A stretch of DNA of 64,000 nucleotides from Pseudomonas aestuarii (GTDB lineage Bacteria > Pseudomonadota > Gammaproteobacteria > Pseudomonadales > Pseudomonadaceae), in NCBI RefSeq assembly GCF_027988105.1, contig NZ_JAQJZJ010000002.1, positions 310,001-374,000 of the forward strand. Direction: 5' to 3'. Below, piece by piece: positions 1-9,157 of this stretch. The stretch's first letter is position 1, and each line of letters begins with the position of its first letter. A program made the translations under genes and the position numbers. The notes under the pieces were generated by a model that searched no databases, was not told the origin of the DNA, and was given only the letters and a program-made list of their open reading frames with translations.

Positions 1-75
1 GGCCAGACGTGGTTCAACCGGGTCAGCGCAGCCCTGTTTGGCGGTGCTGGCGCGGCCTCGTTACTGAGCCGCTAG
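1..75 (+). CDS. C-terminal end of a LysE/RhtB-type amino acid exporter (partial)
   Basis: The first 24 codons of the window are the end of a gene that begins outside it. The frame ends with FNRVSAALFGGAGAASLLSR and TAG. A tail with a W/F-N-R-V-x-G/A-A-L-F motif followed by a small hydrophobic helix is typical of the last membrane segment of LysE/RhtB family efflux proteins. Too little is present to say what is exported. It converges on prmB, separated by only 37 bases that hold a short GC-rich inverted repeat (97-101 with 108-112) without a T tract. Confidence 0.6.
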   Translation, partial: GQTWFNRVSAALFGGAGAASLLSR

Positions 76-112
76 GCTGATCCGCAGCGCGGCCGCGCGG
101 GCTTCGCCCCGC

Positions 113-1033
113 TTAGCCGGCAAGACGCTCGCGAAACAACGCCTGGTGCTCACGGCACTGCTGGGCCGCCAGCAGGAACACGCCATGGCCACCGCGCTCG
201 AACTCCAGCCAGGTGAAGTCCACTTCCGGGTACAGGGCGCTGACATGCACCTGGCTGTTGCCGACCTCGACAATCAGCAAACCCTTGTCAGTCAGATGAT
301 CGGCTGCTTCGGCCAGCATGCGCCGCACCAGATTCAGGCCATCCTCGCCGCACGCCAGACCCAGGGCCGGCTCGTGCTGGTATTCGGCCGGCATGTCGGC
401 GAAATCCTCGGCATCGACGTAGGGCGGGTTGGACACGATCAGGTCGAAGCGCTGCCCCGGCAAACCGTCAAAACCATCGCCCTGCACGGTGTAGACCCGC
501 TCATCCAGCTGATGGCGTTCGATGTTCTGGTTGGCCACCTCCAGCGCCTGATACGAGAGGTCAGCCAAAACCACCTCGGCCTCGGGGAATTCGTAGGCGC
601 AGGCAATACCGATGCAGCCGGAGCCGCTGCACAGGTCGAGAATCCGCGCAGGCTCCTGGGGCAGCCAAGGCTGGAAATGCTGCTCGATCTGCTCGGCAAT
701 CGGTGAGCGGGGAATCAGCACGCGCTCATCGACGATGAATGGCAGGCCACAGAACCAGGCCTCGCCCAACAGGTAGGCGGTCGGCACACGCTCCTCGATG
801 CGGCGCTTGAGCAAGGCTTGCAGATGCGCCTGCTCGTCATCCTCCAGGCGGCAATCGAGGTAGCTGTCGGCGATCTCCCAAGGCAGATGCACCGCCCCCA
901 GCACCAACTGGCGCGCCTCGTCCCAAGCATTGTCGCTGCCATGCCCGAAGAACAACTCTTCTCGATTGAAACAGCTGACAGCCCAGCGGATGTAATCACG
1001 CAGGGTACGTAAACGGGTAGGCACTGCAGTCAC
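113..1033 (-). CDS. prmB: Ribosomal protein L3 glutamine N5-methyltransferase PrmB
   Basis: SAM-dependent methyltransferase that modifies a glutamine of ribosomal protein L3 (family knowledge). The predicted 306-residue protein has an N-terminal helical domain, the SAM-binding motif [13 protein letters not shown] and the signature NPPY ([11 protein letters not shown]) that binds the glutamine amide. The GTG at 1033 is chosen over an upstream in-frame start at 1120 because AGGAGA lies just before it and the length then matches the family. PrmB rather than PrmC is preferred from the long N-terminal domain ([19 protein letters not shown]). It diverges from the antiporter gene. Confidence 0.93.
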   Translation of the reverse strand: MTAVPTRLRTLRDYIRWAVSCFNREELFFGHGSDNAWDEARQLVLGAVHLPWEIADSYLDCRLEDDEQAHLQALLKRRIEERVPTAYLLGEAWFCGLPFIVDERVLIPRSPIAEQIEQHFQPWLPQEPARILDLCSGSGCIGIACAYEFPEAEVVLADLSYQALEVANQNIERHQLDERVYTVQGDGFDGLPGQRFDLIVSNPPYVDAEDFADMPAEYQHEPALGLACGEDGLNLVRRMLAEAADHLTDKGLLIVEVGNSQVHVSALYPEVDFTWLEFERGGHGVFLLAAQQCREHQALFRERLAG

Positions 1034-1152
1034 AAGAGTCTCTCCTGGCAAAAGTCGACGCAGTTTAGCCGAAGCGTCCGAGCATGACGTATGGCCGCAA
1101 ATAAATACCGCGCGGCCCATGCGACCCCGTGTCGCAGCGCCAGGCGTTCCGA

Positions 1153-1158
1153 TATAAT
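1153..1158 (+). promoter_or_regulatory. Candidate -10 element (TATAAT) for the antiporter gene
   Basis: A perfect TATAAT lies 50 bases before the antiporter start, in the divergent gap between prmB and the antiporter. The -35 position (around 1130-1135, TGTCGC) does not resemble the consensus, so the promoter may need an activator or may not be real. Confidence 0.35.
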
Positions 1159-1208
1159 TTGTAACGAATTTTTAACCCCTCCCTCCTTCCTTCCGAGATC
1201 CACCACAA

Positions 1209-2498
1209 ATGGTCATAGAACCCTTTTCGCTCACGGGCTTGCTCGTGCTGGCGATATTCCTATTTGGCATGACGCTTATCGTTTTTGAAGCTCAATTGGA
1301 GATGGATAAATTCAAGCCTGCCATGTTCATGATGTCTGGCTTGATCGTGATCGGTGCTCACTACGCCATCAATGATCCCAACGGCTTCCAGTACTTCCTC
1401 CACGCGCAAAGCGAGACCAAGGAAGAATTGTTCGGCCTGATCGCTTTCATGGCGTTCATGTGGATGGTGGTGGAGTTGCTCAACGAGCGGAACGTATTCA
1501 CCGCGCTCAACGGCTATCTGATGCGCAAAGGCCTGGGCGCCAAAGGCATGTTCTGGGCCACCGGCGCACTGTCGGCAATGCTCTCGCCGTTTCTCAACAA
1601 CATCACCACCGCGATGATCTTTGGCAAGACGGTGAAAAGCATTTCCACCAACCAGCGCTACACCCATGTGGCGCTGTGCAATATCGTCGTGGCGTCCAAT
1701 AGCGGCGTGTGGTTTCTCGGCACCTCGACCAGCCTGATGGTGGTGTTGGCGGGCAAGATCAGCATCGCCGGGCTGTTGCTGTTGATTCCCTCGGCACTGA
1801 TCGGCTGGCTACTGTTCGCCGCCACCCTGCATTTCTTCTATTTGCGTAAATTGGATGGCCAGGACCTGATCCACCTGGCCGATCCCTCGGAAACCGGCCT
1901 CAAGCCTGGCGGCGCGGGGCTGGCTATCGTTGGTTTCTTCGCCGTGGTCGGCGCAGTGCTGTGCAACATCCTGCTCAAGGTCAGCATCGAATTCGCCATC
2001 GGTATCGGCCTGGGTCTGGTCGCACTCTACGCCTGGCTGCTGATGCGCCGCGGCATCGAACTGCCCTGGCAGGATCAACTGCAGAAGGTCGAATGGAACG
2101 CCCTGCTGTTCTTTATCGGCATCATCACCTCGGTTGCCTGCCTCAACCACGTCGGCTGGCTGACCTATATCTCGCAACTGTTCGAGGTCATGAGTCCCAG
2201 TGGGGTCAACGTGATTCTCGGCATCGCCTCGGGCGTCATGGATAACGTACCGGTCGAAGCCGCCGCCCTCATGTCCAACCCGCAGCTGGGCCTCGATCAG
2301 TGGGCACTGAACGCCTTGATGGTCGGGATTGGCGGCTCCTTGACCGTGGTCGGCTCGGCTGCCGGGGTCATGGCCATGTCGCTGGACAAGACCTACAGCT
2401 TTGGCGTGCACCTGAAGTTCCTGCCGGCCATCCTGGTCAACTTCTTCTCTTCACTGGGCGTCTGGTACCTGCAGTTCCAGGTCTTCGGCCTCTATTGA
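1209..2498 (+). CDS. NhaD-type sodium/proton antiporter (ArsB/NhaD permease family)
   Basis: Integral membrane protein of 429 residues with about 11-12 hydrophobic segments spread over the whole length. The segment SPFLNNITTAMIFG (about residues 125-138) and a second, similar re-entrant segment around GVMDNVPVEAAALM (about 340) are the paired motifs of the NhaD/ArsB (ion transporter superfamily) fold. Expected role: export of Na+ or Li+ in exchange for protons at the inner membrane. Typical NhaD proteins are slightly longer at the N terminus, so the specific substrate is an inference. Single gene with its own upstream region. Confidence 0.8.
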   Translation: MVIEPFSLTGLLVLAIFLFGMTLIVFEAQLEMDKFKPAMFMMSGLIVIGAHYAINDPNGFQYFLHAQSETKEELFGLIAFMAFMWMVVELLNERNVFTALNGYLMRKGLGAKGMFWATGALSAMLSPFLNNITTAMIFGKTVKSISTNQRYTHVALCNIVVASNSGVWFLGTSTSLMVVLAGKISIAGLLLLIPSALIGWLLFAATLHFFYLRKLDGQDLIHLADPSETGLKPGGAGLAIVGFFAVVGAVLCNILLKVSIEFAIGIGLGLVALYAWLLMRRGIELPWQDQLQKVEWNALLFFIGIITSVACLNHVGWLTYISQLFEVMSPSGVNVILGIASGVMDNVPVEAAALMSNPQLGLDQWALNALMVGIGGSLTVVGSAAGVMAMSLDKTYSFGVHLKFLPAILVNFFSSLGVWYLQFQVFGLY

Positions 2499-2510
2499 AC
2501 TGAACGAACT

Positions 2511-2532
2511 GCGCCCGGCGACCCCCGGGCGC
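2511..2532. terminator. Terminator-like GC-rich hairpin between convergent genes
   Basis: An 8-bp perfect inverted repeat (GCGCCCGG, 2511-2518, with CCGGGCGC, 2525-2532) sits between the antiporter stop and the convergent small membrane protein gene. On the plus strand TTTTCTT follows, but only after eight further bases, so it is a weak terminator candidate. Confidence 0.45.
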
Positions 2533-2670
2533 TCACTCAGTTTTCTTGCGCCGCGGTGCGCGCAAGGATGGCTCATTCGGCTCACACCTGAGTTCGCGAA
2601 ACACCGCGATGGAAACCGCCAAGGCGAACAACAACCAAAAATGCGCGGAAAACAGTGACAGCAAGTCCAT
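2533..2670 (-). CDS. Small single-pass membrane protein (45 residues), function unknown
   Basis: A 45-codon gene starting at ATG 2670, preceded by the strong ribosome binding site AAAGGAG with a 6-7 base spacer. The product begins with an acidic/hydrophobic helix (about residues 5-25, LLSLFSAHFWLLFALAVSIAV) and ends in a basic tail (RAPRRKKTE). This is the layout of a small inner-membrane protein with a cytoplasmic basic tail. I do not recognise a family. The good ribosome binding site and the compact fit next to the hairpin at 2511-2532 are the main reasons to believe it is expressed. Confidence 0.55.
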   Translation of the reverse strand: MDLLSLFSAHFWLLFALAVSIAVFRELRCEPNEPSLRAPRRKKTE

Positions 2671-2827
2671 AGGCAACTCCTTTTGCGTACGACTCCAGAC
2701 CCCCTGGATAGGTTCGATTCTGTTCGTCTCCGCGTTAGCACGCAAGGCCGCACACCGAAGAGGTTCACAGCAGCCTCGCACAGGCGGACAATGGACGCTG
2801 TCGTCCGCGCCAGCGAGGAGTTAGGTC

Positions 2828-3424
2828 ATGTCTCATCCGCAAACACTGTTTCAGCTCACAGGGCGCAGCCATGCCCCCGCCACCCTGGGCAATGCGACCC
2901 TACTGATCATCGATGCCCAAGAGGAATACCGCAGCGGCGTGCTGCAACTGCCAGGGCTCGATCCGGCACTCGCGGAGATCGCCAAGCTGCTGACCGCCGC
3001 ACGTAACACCGGCGCCTCTATCGTCCATGTAAAGCACCTGGGGATTCCCGACGGCCTGCTCGACCCCCGCGGCCCTCGCGGCCATCACCTGCCCGAGGTG
3101 GCACCGCTGCCCGGCGAAATCGTGGTGGAGAAGCGCATGCCCAACGCCTTCTCCGGGACCGAGTTACATGACCAGCTGCAGGCGCTTGGCTACCTCGACC
3201 TGATCGTCTGCGGCTTCATGACCCATTCGAGCATCAGCACCACGGTGCGCGCGGCCAAGGACTATGGCTACCGCTGTACGGTGGTCGATACCGCCTGCGC
3301 CACCCGCGACCTGCCGACCCTGGACGGCAAGGTCATCAGCGCCGCCGACATGCACCGTGCGGAGATCATCGCCCTGGCTGACAACTTCGCGGCAGTGGTA
3401 GCACAAGCCAGTGCCCTGATCTGA
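2828..3424 (+). CDS. Isochorismatase-fold (cysteine hydrolase family) protein with Ser in place of the catalytic Cys
   Basis: 198 residues with the isochorismatase/nicotinamidase fold. The Asp of the usual triad is D29 (LLIIDAQEEY), the Lys is K102 (VEKRMPNAF), and the loop that normally reads MTHxC reads MTHSSIS, with S135 where the nucleophilic Cys should be. The non-prolyl cis-peptide segment (CGFMTH) is otherwise intact. Members without the Cys include true isochorismatases, which do not need it, so this protein may be an isochorismatase-like hydrolase or a pseudoenzyme rather than an amidase. AGGAG-like sequence (GAGGAGTTAGGTC) precedes the ATG. Substrate unknown. Confidence 0.85.
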   Translation: MSHPQTLFQLTGRSHAPATLGNATLLIIDAQEEYRSGVLQLPGLDPALAEIAKLLTAARNTGASIVHVKHLGIPDGLLDPRGPRGHHLPEVAPLPGEIVVEKRMPNAFSGTELHDQLQALGYLDLIVCGFMTHSSISTTVRAAKDYGYRCTVVDTACATRDLPTLDGKVISAADMHRAEIIALADNFAAVVAQASALI

Positions 3425-3539
3425 GTCGCGCGACGAGAAAACCCAGATCCGCTCACAGCCTGCGGTCATGCCTGACATGCCGCAGGAACCCGCACAGTAC
3501 CTGCCGGTCATACCGCCGATACCCACTGAGGAAATCGGA

Positions 3540-3860
3540 ATGAAGTTATCCGATGGTTTCGATGCTCGCCGTCTGCGTCCACGCGGGCCGAGCAACTGGC
3601 GCATGCGCTTCGCCGCCATACTGGCAGCACTACTCGCCGCCTTTGGCGTGCTGCTGACGATGGCCGGCGCAGCCAGCCTGCTCGGCCGGGCGCCGACACT
3701 CGGCGCACTCAACGAGTCGACCGGCGCAGCCGCGGTATTGCTGGTATTCGGTTTATTGCTGCTGTGGACCGGCATCGCATTGTGGCGCCTGTGCCGACGC
3801 CGCCTGCGCCGCCCCAGCGATTTGAGCATGGCCCCGCACCTGATGAAGAAACGCGACTGA
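3540..3860 (+). CDS. Small two-helix membrane protein, function unknown
   Basis: 106 residues from ATG 3540, which has GAGGAAA nine bases upstream; an in-frame ATG at 3468 would add 24 Pro-rich residues and is less likely. The protein has a basic N-terminal stretch (DARRLRPRGPSNWRMR), two hydrophobic segments (about residues 27-50 and 65-85) separated by a short loop, and a strongly basic C-terminal tail (RRRLRRP). No family recognised. It lies between the isochorismatase-fold gene and the smr gene. Confidence 0.6.
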   Translation: MKLSDGFDARRLRPRGPSNWRMRFAAILAALLAAFGVLLTMAGAASLLGRAPTLGALNESTGAAAVLLVFGLLLLWTGIALWRLCRRRLRRPSDLSMAPHLMKKRD

Positions 3861-3963
3861 AGTCCGCCCCATCGATCGACGGCAGCACTTAAGCCTCAGA
3901 GGCCATGAAATTATCGAGCGCCGCTACGGGCGTTTGGAGGCGGCCGCGGTCGACAAGAGTTTT

Positions 3964-3991
3964 TTCACAAGCTCTCAGCCTTGGTTACACT
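3964..3991 (+). promoter_or_regulatory. Candidate sigma-70 promoter of the smr gene
   Basis: TTCACA (3964-3969) and TACACT (3986-3991) are separated by 16 bases, and transcription would begin around 3998, 16 bases before the ATG. The leader would hold only the ribosome binding site GCGGAGG. Pattern match only. Confidence 0.5.
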
Positions 3992-4013
3992 AGCGGCCTT
4001 CGCGGAGGCCCAG

Positions 4014-4589
4014 ATGCAAGACGACAGCAGAGACGATAACGACAGCGCCCTGTTCAAAGCCGAGTTGCGCGGCGTAAAGCCGATCAAGCACGATCGTGCT
4101 GACACCGGCAAAGCCAAGCCCGACCGCAAACAGTTGGCTAGCCTGCGCCAGGCGGCCACGGTGCGCGTGGATACGCTAAAAGTCGATGGCCTGTCCGACC
4201 AGTTCGTCATCGACGTAGGGCCCGAAGACCCGCTGTACTGGGCCGCCAATGGCGTGCAGGAAGGCCAGATGCGCAAGCTTAAACTTGGCCAGATCAGCTT
4301 TGAAGGCAGCCTTGACCTGCACGGCATGACCGTGGAAAAAGCCCGCGACACCCTGTGGGAGTTCCTCGCCGAAGCCAGCAAGCTGGAAGTGCGCTGCGTG
4401 CGCATCACCCATGGCAAGGCTGTGCGCATGGATGGGCGCAAACCGATGATCAAAAGTCACGTCAACACCTGGCTGCGCCAGCACCCACAGGTACTCGGCT
4501 TCACCTCCTGCGTGGCCAAGCATGGCGGCACCGGGGCGGTTTATGTGATGCTCAAGCGCACCATGCTGGATGGCCGCGACGAGTGGTAG
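4014..4589 (+). CDS. Smr-domain protein, SmrA-like
   Basis: 191 residues. The C-terminal half is a Smr domain: LDLHGMTVEKA (about residues 102-112), ITHGKAVR (about 133-140) and the GGTGAVYV strand (about 175-182). The N-terminal part (DSALFKAELRGVKPIK ... RVDTLKVD) looks like the E. coli SmrA type rather than SmrB. Smr domains act as nucleases on nucleic acids, with the DLHG and HGxG motifs involved; in SmrB this is mRNA cleavage at collided ribosomes. The role here is therefore an inference. The second motif reads HGKA rather than HGKG. ATG 4014 follows GCGGAGGCCC. Followed by folE after 81 bases. Confidence 0.85.
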   Translation: MQDDSRDDNDSALFKAELRGVKPIKHDRADTGKAKPDRKQLASLRQAATVRVDTLKVDGLSDQFVIDVGPEDPLYWAANGVQEGQMRKLKLGQISFEGSLDLHGMTVEKARDTLWEFLAEASKLEVRCVRITHGKAVRMDGRKPMIKSHVNTWLRQHPQVLGFTSCVAKHGGTGAVYVMLKRTMLDGRDEW

Positions 4590-4670
4590 CAGACGCCTGG
4601 TCCTTGTCAGCCTGAAACTCACCCCTACCCTGCGCCCTAGCGTATTACCCCGAATGCCACAGGAAGATCC

Positions 4671-5219
4671 ATGTCCCTGGAACAAAACTACACCGCAATC
4701 CTCGGTCAACTCGGCGAAGACGCGTCCCGCGAAGGCTTGCTCGACACCCCCAAGCGTGCCGCCAAGGCCATGCAGTACCTCTGCCGCGGCTACCAGCAAA
4801 GCCTGGAAGAAGTCACCAACGGCGCGCTGTTCAGCTCAGACAACAGCGAAATGGTACTGGTCAAGCACATCGAGCTGTACTCGCTGTGCGAGCACCACCT
4901 GCTGCCGTTCATCGGCAAGGCTCACGTCGCCTACATCCCCAACGGCAAGGTGCTCGGCCTGTCCAAGGTCGCGCGGATCGTCGACATGTATGCCCGCCGC
5001 CTGCAGATCCAGGAAAACCTCAGCCGGCAGATCGCCGAAGCCATCCAGGAGGTCACCGGCGCCCTCGGCGTCGCCGTGGTGATCGAGGCCCAGCACATGT
5101 GCATGATGATGCGCGGGGTGGAAAAGCAGAACTCCTCGATGGTCACCTCGGTCATGCTCGGTGAATTCCGCGACAACCCCGCTACCCGCAGCGAATTCCT
5201 CAGCCTGATCAATAATTGA
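4671..5219 (+). CDS. folE: GTP cyclohydrolase I
   Basis: Converts GTP to 7,8-dihydroneopterin triphosphate, the first step of folate/pterin synthesis, as a cytoplasmic decamer. The 182-residue protein has the zinc ligands C73 and H76 in LCEHHLLPF and C144 in [10 protein letters not shown], and the conserved [17 protein letters not shown] segment. AGGAAG lies 6 bases before the ATG. The length is that of the short bacterial form. P. aeruginosa has more than one folE copy, so this may be one of two in the genome. Confidence 0.95.
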   Translation: MSLEQNYTAILGQLGEDASREGLLDTPKRAAKAMQYLCRGYQQSLEEVTNGALFSSDNSEMVLVKHIELYSLCEHHLLPFIGKAHVAYIPNGKVLGLSKVARIVDMYARRLQIQENLSRQIAEAIQEVTGALGVAVVIEAQHMCMMMRGVEKQNSSMVTSVMLGEFRDNPATRSEFLSLINN

Positions 5220-5309
5220 TCAACACTACACCATGAGACATCCTGGCTAACGCCAAGCATCAGCCAGCTGCTGACGACCCGTCTTGTGTAGATGGGTCGG
5301 GGGCAGGGC

Positions 5310-5966
5310 CTAGCGCGCGGCTTCGGCCTGAAAATTCCCCATAAGCAGCGGCGCCTCTTCGGCGAACAAATGTGGATAGACCGCCGCCAAATGGCTGAAG
5401 AACAGCTCTTGCGGCACGTCGGCGAAACGCCCGTGGTCGAGCAGATATTCCATGTAACGCTGCCCCTGCTGGTTGAACGGATGGAACACACTGTCGCCAA
5501 GCCCATCGAACTCCAGTGGCGCCACCTTGAAGACCCGGCACAACTCCAGATTGAACGCCGGGGTAGCCTTGACCCAGCGTCCCTGCAGATACAACTCGGT
5601 ATAACCGTGCATGGCGAACACTTCGCTACGCAGCAGCTCCAGCAGCCGCGGGGTAGCCAAGTGGTTACGCACATCGGCAAGACCAATACGCGCGGGAATC
5701 GCGCAATGCCGCGCACAGGCTGCCAACAGCGTGGCCTTTGGCACGCAGTAGCTCTCGCCGCTGAGCAGCGCATGACTGCCTTTCAGCGTTTGCGGGTCTC
5801 GACTGAAGACATAGGGGTTGTAACGAATGCCATCGCGAACGGCGTAATACAGTCTGACGGCCTGTTCTACCGGATCACCACTGCCGCCACGCGACGCTTC
5901 AGCGAACTCAATCAACGCCGGGTGGTCACTATCGATGAAGCGGCCGGGTTGCAGATATTCATGCAT
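5310..5966 (-). CDS. Transglutaminase-like cysteine protease-fold protein
   Basis: 218 residues of the transglutaminase-like superfamily. The region RDGIRYNPYVFSR is the typical start of the domain, followed by the nucleophile segment SGESYCVPKATLLAA (Cys near residue 73) and the His segment AMHGYTELYLQGRWVKATPAFN. The position that usually carries the Asp of the triad reads ATPAFN, without Asp, which is seen in some members. The ATG has a near-perfect ribosome binding site (AGGAGGAATAACG). No signal peptide is evident. Substrate unknown. It diverges from fadE. Confidence 0.8.
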   Translation of the reverse strand: MHEYLQPGRFIDSDHPALIEFAEASRGGSGDPVEQAVRLYYAVRDGIRYNPYVFSRDPQTLKGSHALLSGESYCVPKATLLAACARHCAIPARIGLADVRNHLATPRLLELLRSEVFAMHGYTELYLQGRWVKATPAFNLELCRVFKVAPLEFDGLGDSVFHPFNQQGQRYMEYLLDHGRFADVPQELFFSHLAAVYPHLFAEEAPLLMGNFQAEAAR

Positions 5967-6123
5967 CGTTATTCCTCCTGACGGGAATCCCAGTCTAACG
6001 ACGCCGATCGTGCGTATGTCACGACTATCCGGCCAAGCTTGCCGTCCTTGTCGCCATCTTTGTCTGGATGGCGGCTAGACTCACCACTGGTTCTTTCCCA
6101 CTCGTCATCACGGAGGATTTTGC

Positions 6124-8571
6124 ATGCTCGCCGTCTGGTTGCTCGTACTGGTCGTTGCCACGACCTACCTGGCCCACCGCCGCACCGCACCGCTGCCCGC
6201 TCTCGGCATGGTTGCCGGGTACCTGGTTCTCTTGGGCCTATTCAGTCATGCCCCAACCTGGCTGTTGACTGCCTTCTGGCTCTTGCTCCTGGTCGTGGCA
6301 CTGCCGCTGGTGCTGCCGGAACAACGGCGAAAACTGTTCAGCGCGCCCATGTTCGCCTGGTTTCAGCGGGTACTGCCGCCCATGTCGGCCACCGAACGCG
6401 ATGCCATCGAAGCCGGTAGCGTCTGGTGGGATGGCGAGCTCTTCAGCGGCCGCCCGGACTGGGACAAACTGCTGGCCTACCCCAAGGCGCAATTGAGCGA
6501 GGAGGAGCAAGCCTTTATCGATGGCCCCACCGAAGAACTCTGCGCGATGGTCAGCGACTGGCAGATCGGCCAGCAAATGGACCTGCCGGCCAAGGCCTGG
6601 GAACACATCAAGCAGCATGGCTTTTTCGCCCTGATCATCCCCAAGGAATACGGCGGCAAAGGCTTTTCCGCCTACGCCCACTCCCAGGTAGCGATGAAAC
6701 TGGCCACCCGCAGTGGCGACCTGGCATCCACCGTCATGGTACCCAACTCACTCGGGCCGGCGGAATTACTGCTGCACTACGGCACCGATGAGCAGCGCCA
6801 GCACTACCTGCCGCGCCTGGCGCGCGGCGATGACATCCCCTGCTTCGCCCTTACCGGCCCACTGGCCGGCTCGGACGCTGGGGCCATGCCCGACACTGGG
6901 ATTATCTGCAAAGGTCAGTGGCAGGGCGAGGAAGTGCTCGGCCTGCGCCTGACTTGGGAAAAGCGCTACATCACCCTGGGCCCGGTTGCGACCCTGCTCG
7001 GCCTCGCATTCAAAGCCTACGACCCCGATCACTTGCTGGGCGAACAGGAAGACCTCGGCATCAGCCTGGCCCTGGTCCCCACTGACACGCCCGGCGTGGA
7101 AATCGGCCGCCGCCATCTGCCCCTCGGCGCCGCCTTCATGAACGGACCGAACTCGGGCAAAGACGTGTTCATCCCGCTGGACTACCTGATCGGTGGCCAG
7201 GACATGCTCGGCAAAGGCTGGATGATGCTGATGAACTGCCTCTCGGTCGGCCGTTCCATCTCCCTGCCGGCGGTAGGTACCGGAGCGGCCAAGTTCACCA
7301 GCCTGGTGACCGGCCAGTACAGCCAGATACGCGAGCAATTCAATGTACCGCTGGCGGCCTTCGAAGGCATTCAGGAGGCCCTGGCACGCATCGGCGGCAA
7401 TGCCTGGCTGATGGACAGCGCGCGCATACTCACCGCCAACGCAGTGGACCTGGGCGAAAAACCCTCGGTGCTCTCGGCGATCCTCAAATACCACCTGACC
7501 GAACGTGGCCGCGAATGCATCAGCCACGCCATGGACGTGCATGGCGGCAAGGGCATCATCATGGGCCCTAACAACTACCTGGCGCGCTCTTGGCAAGGCG
7601 CACCGATTTTCATCACCGTGGAAGGCGCCAACATCCTCTCGCGCAACCTGATGATCTTCGGCCAGGGCGCGATCCGCTGCCACCCCTACGTACTCAAGGA
7701 AATGGCCCTGGCCGACCGCGAAGACCAGCAGCAGGCGCTGTTGGAGTTCGACGAACTGCTGCTGCAACACATCGGCTTTGCCGTGAGCAACGCAGCCAGC
7801 AGCCTGCTCCTCAGCCTTGGCCTGGGCCGCTTCAGCGATGCGCCGGGTGATAACCTCAGTCGCCCCTACTTTCGCGCTCTGAATCGCCTGGCTGCAGCCT
7901 TCGCCCTGATTGCCGACTTGAGCATGATGCTATTGGGCGGCGAACTGAAACGCCGCGAACGGCTTTCCGCACGCCTGGGCGACGTGCTCAGCCATCTGTA
8001 CCTGGCTTCGGCAGGGCTCAAGCGCTACCACGACCTGGATTACCCCGCGCATTCACGTCCGCTGCTGTGCTGGGCCATGGAAGAAAGCCTGGGCCACGCC
8101 GAGCAGGCGCTGGATGAACTGCTCGGCAACTTCCCGAACAAACTGCTCGGTTGCGCCTTGCGTGTACTGGTCTTCCCCTTCGGCCGCCGCCACAAAGGCC
8201 CAAGCGATGCACAGGATGCCCAGGTCGCCGAGATCATCGGACGCAACAGCGGCGATCCGGCCCTGGAAGAGTTGCTCGCCGGCTGCTATCGGCCACAGGC
8301 GGAGAACGACCCGGTGGCCGCCCTGCAGCAGGCGATGGACCTGTTGCAAAGCGTGCAACCCCTGCAGAAAAAACTGCACCAGGCACTCAAGGACGGTCAA
8401 CTGCAGGAGGCGCCGGGGCAGAGCCTGATCGATACCGCAGCCAGTGCCGGCATCCTCACCGCCGAAGAAGCACAGAGCCTGCACCAGGCCGAAGCCGCGC
8501 GACGCCTGGTGATCGACGTCGACGACTTCGCCAAGGAAGAACTGAAACTCGGCCGCGGCAAGGTGCGCTAG
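6124..8571 (+). CDS. fadE: Acyl-CoA dehydrogenase, FadE type
   Basis: 815 residues, matching the unusually long FadE of E. coli (814). Two N-terminal hydrophobic segments (about residues 2-20 and 26-60) anchor it to the membrane; the acyl-CoA dehydrogenase N-terminal, middle (FALTGPLAGSDAGA) and C-terminal domains (HAMDVHGGKGIIMGPNN, LARSWQGAPIFITVEGANILSRN in parts) follow, then a C-terminal extension of about 250 residues typical of FadE (DUF1974 region). It catalyses the first step of fatty acid beta-oxidation, forming 2-enoyl-CoA with FAD. The transglutaminase-like gene diverges upstream; a small conserved gene follows. Confidence 0.93.
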   Translation: MLAVWLLVLVVATTYLAHRRTAPLPALGMVAGYLVLLGLFSHAPTWLLTAFWLLLLVVALPLVLPEQRRKLFSAPMFAWFQRVLPPMSATERDAIEAGSVWWDGELFSGRPDWDKLLAYPKAQLSEEEQAFIDGPTEELCAMVSDWQIGQQMDLPAKAWEHIKQHGFFALIIPKEYGGKGFSAYAHSQVAMKLATRSGDLASTVMVPNSLGPAELLLHYGTDEQRQHYLPRLARGDDIPCFALTGPLAGSDAGAMPDTGIICKGQWQGEEVLGLRLTWEKRYITLGPVATLLGLAFKAYDPDHLLGEQEDLGISLALVPTDTPGVEIGRRHLPLGAAFMNGPNSGKDVFIPLDYLIGGQDMLGKGWMMLMNCLSVGRSISLPAVGTGAAKFTSLVTGQYSQIREQFNVPLAAFEGIQEALARIGGNAWLMDSARILTANAVDLGEKPSVLSAILKYHLTERGRECISHAMDVHGGKGIIMGPNNYLARSWQGAPIFITVEGANILSRNLMIFGQGAIRCHPYVLKEMALADREDQQQALLEFDELLLQHIGFAVSNAASSLLLSLGLGRFSDAPGDNLSRPYFRALNRLAAAFALIADLSMMLLGGELKRRERLSARLGDVLSHLYLASAGLKRYHDLDYPAHSRPLLCWAMEESLGHAEQALDELLGNFPNKLLGCALRVLVFPFGRRHKGPSDAQDAQVAEIIGRNSGDPALEELLAGCYRPQAENDPVAALQQAMDLLQSVQPLQKKLHQALKDGQLQEAPGQSLIDTAASAGILTAEEAQSLHQAEAARRLVIDVDDFAKEELKLGRGKVR

Positions 8572-8674
8572 AGCCACTAATCCACGGCCAAGCGCAGCAG
8601 TTGTTCATGGCCTGGGACAGTGGGCGCGCAGAGCTTTATACTTGCGCGCCCGTTTCACCTACAGGATTTTTGTC

Positions 8675-9085
8675 ATGGCCAACACCCACCTCGATCATCA
8701 CCTCGCCCTGCTCGCCCATCTGCGCACCATTCTGGTTGCCTTGGGCGAAGCCGAGCAGATTCTCGATGACAGCCATGCCATGTATCTGGAGCGCTATGAC
8801 GAACTGCTGGCCGATCTGCCGAACGACCCGGAAGCCAGCCTCTACCTCGGCCAGGATCTGATCAGCCAGATCTTCCAGCGCTACCCGCAAATCGCTCACC
8901 TGGTCCCGCGCGACCTGCTCTGGTTCTTCGGTGGCGACTGCCTGCATTTCATGCCCGACGAAGAAATCGAGATGTACCAGACCCTGGAAGAACACCGCTT
9001 CGAGGCCCTGGAAAACGATGCTCCCTTCGACTGGAATCAGGAAAAACAATTGCTGGCCATGCCCACGCAGGGCAGCAAGCACTAA
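8675..9085 (+). CDS. Conserved small protein (PA2817-like), function unknown
   Basis: 136 residues from ATG 8675 (ACAGGAT lies 8 bases upstream). The product is acidic and mostly helical with no membrane segment, e.g. ILDDSHAMYLERYDELLADLPNDPE. It follows fadE and precedes the tRNA cluster, the same place where P. aeruginosa, as I remember it, has the conserved gene PA2817. No catalytic motif is visible. The conserved FFGGDCLHFMPDEEIE segment could bind a ligand, but that is a guess. A clear terminator follows at 9106-9137. Confidence 0.7.
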   Translation: MANTHLDHHLALLAHLRTILVALGEAEQILDDSHAMYLERYDELLADLPNDPEASLYLGQDLISQIFQRYPQIAHLVPRDLLWFFGGDCLHFMPDEEIEMYQTLEEHRFEALENDAPFDWNQEKQLLAMPTQGSKH

Positions 9086-9105
9086 AAGCGCTAGCTAAAC
9101 GACAA

Positions 9106-9137
9106 AGCCCGCACGGCAATACCGGCGGGCTTTTTTT
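9106..9137 (+). terminator. Rho-independent terminator after the fadE-side operon
   Basis: AGCCCGC (9106-9112) pairs with GCGGGCT (9125-9131), followed directly by a run of seven T (9131-9137). It ends transcription arriving from fadE and the small gene before the tRNA cluster. Confidence 0.85.
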
Positions 9138-9157
9138 GCGTCAGATATATTACGGAT

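Noticed and set aside
5276..5300. Hairpin CGACCC...GGGTCG after folE as a terminator
   Set aside because: The stem is only 6 bp around a 13-base loop and no T tract follows.
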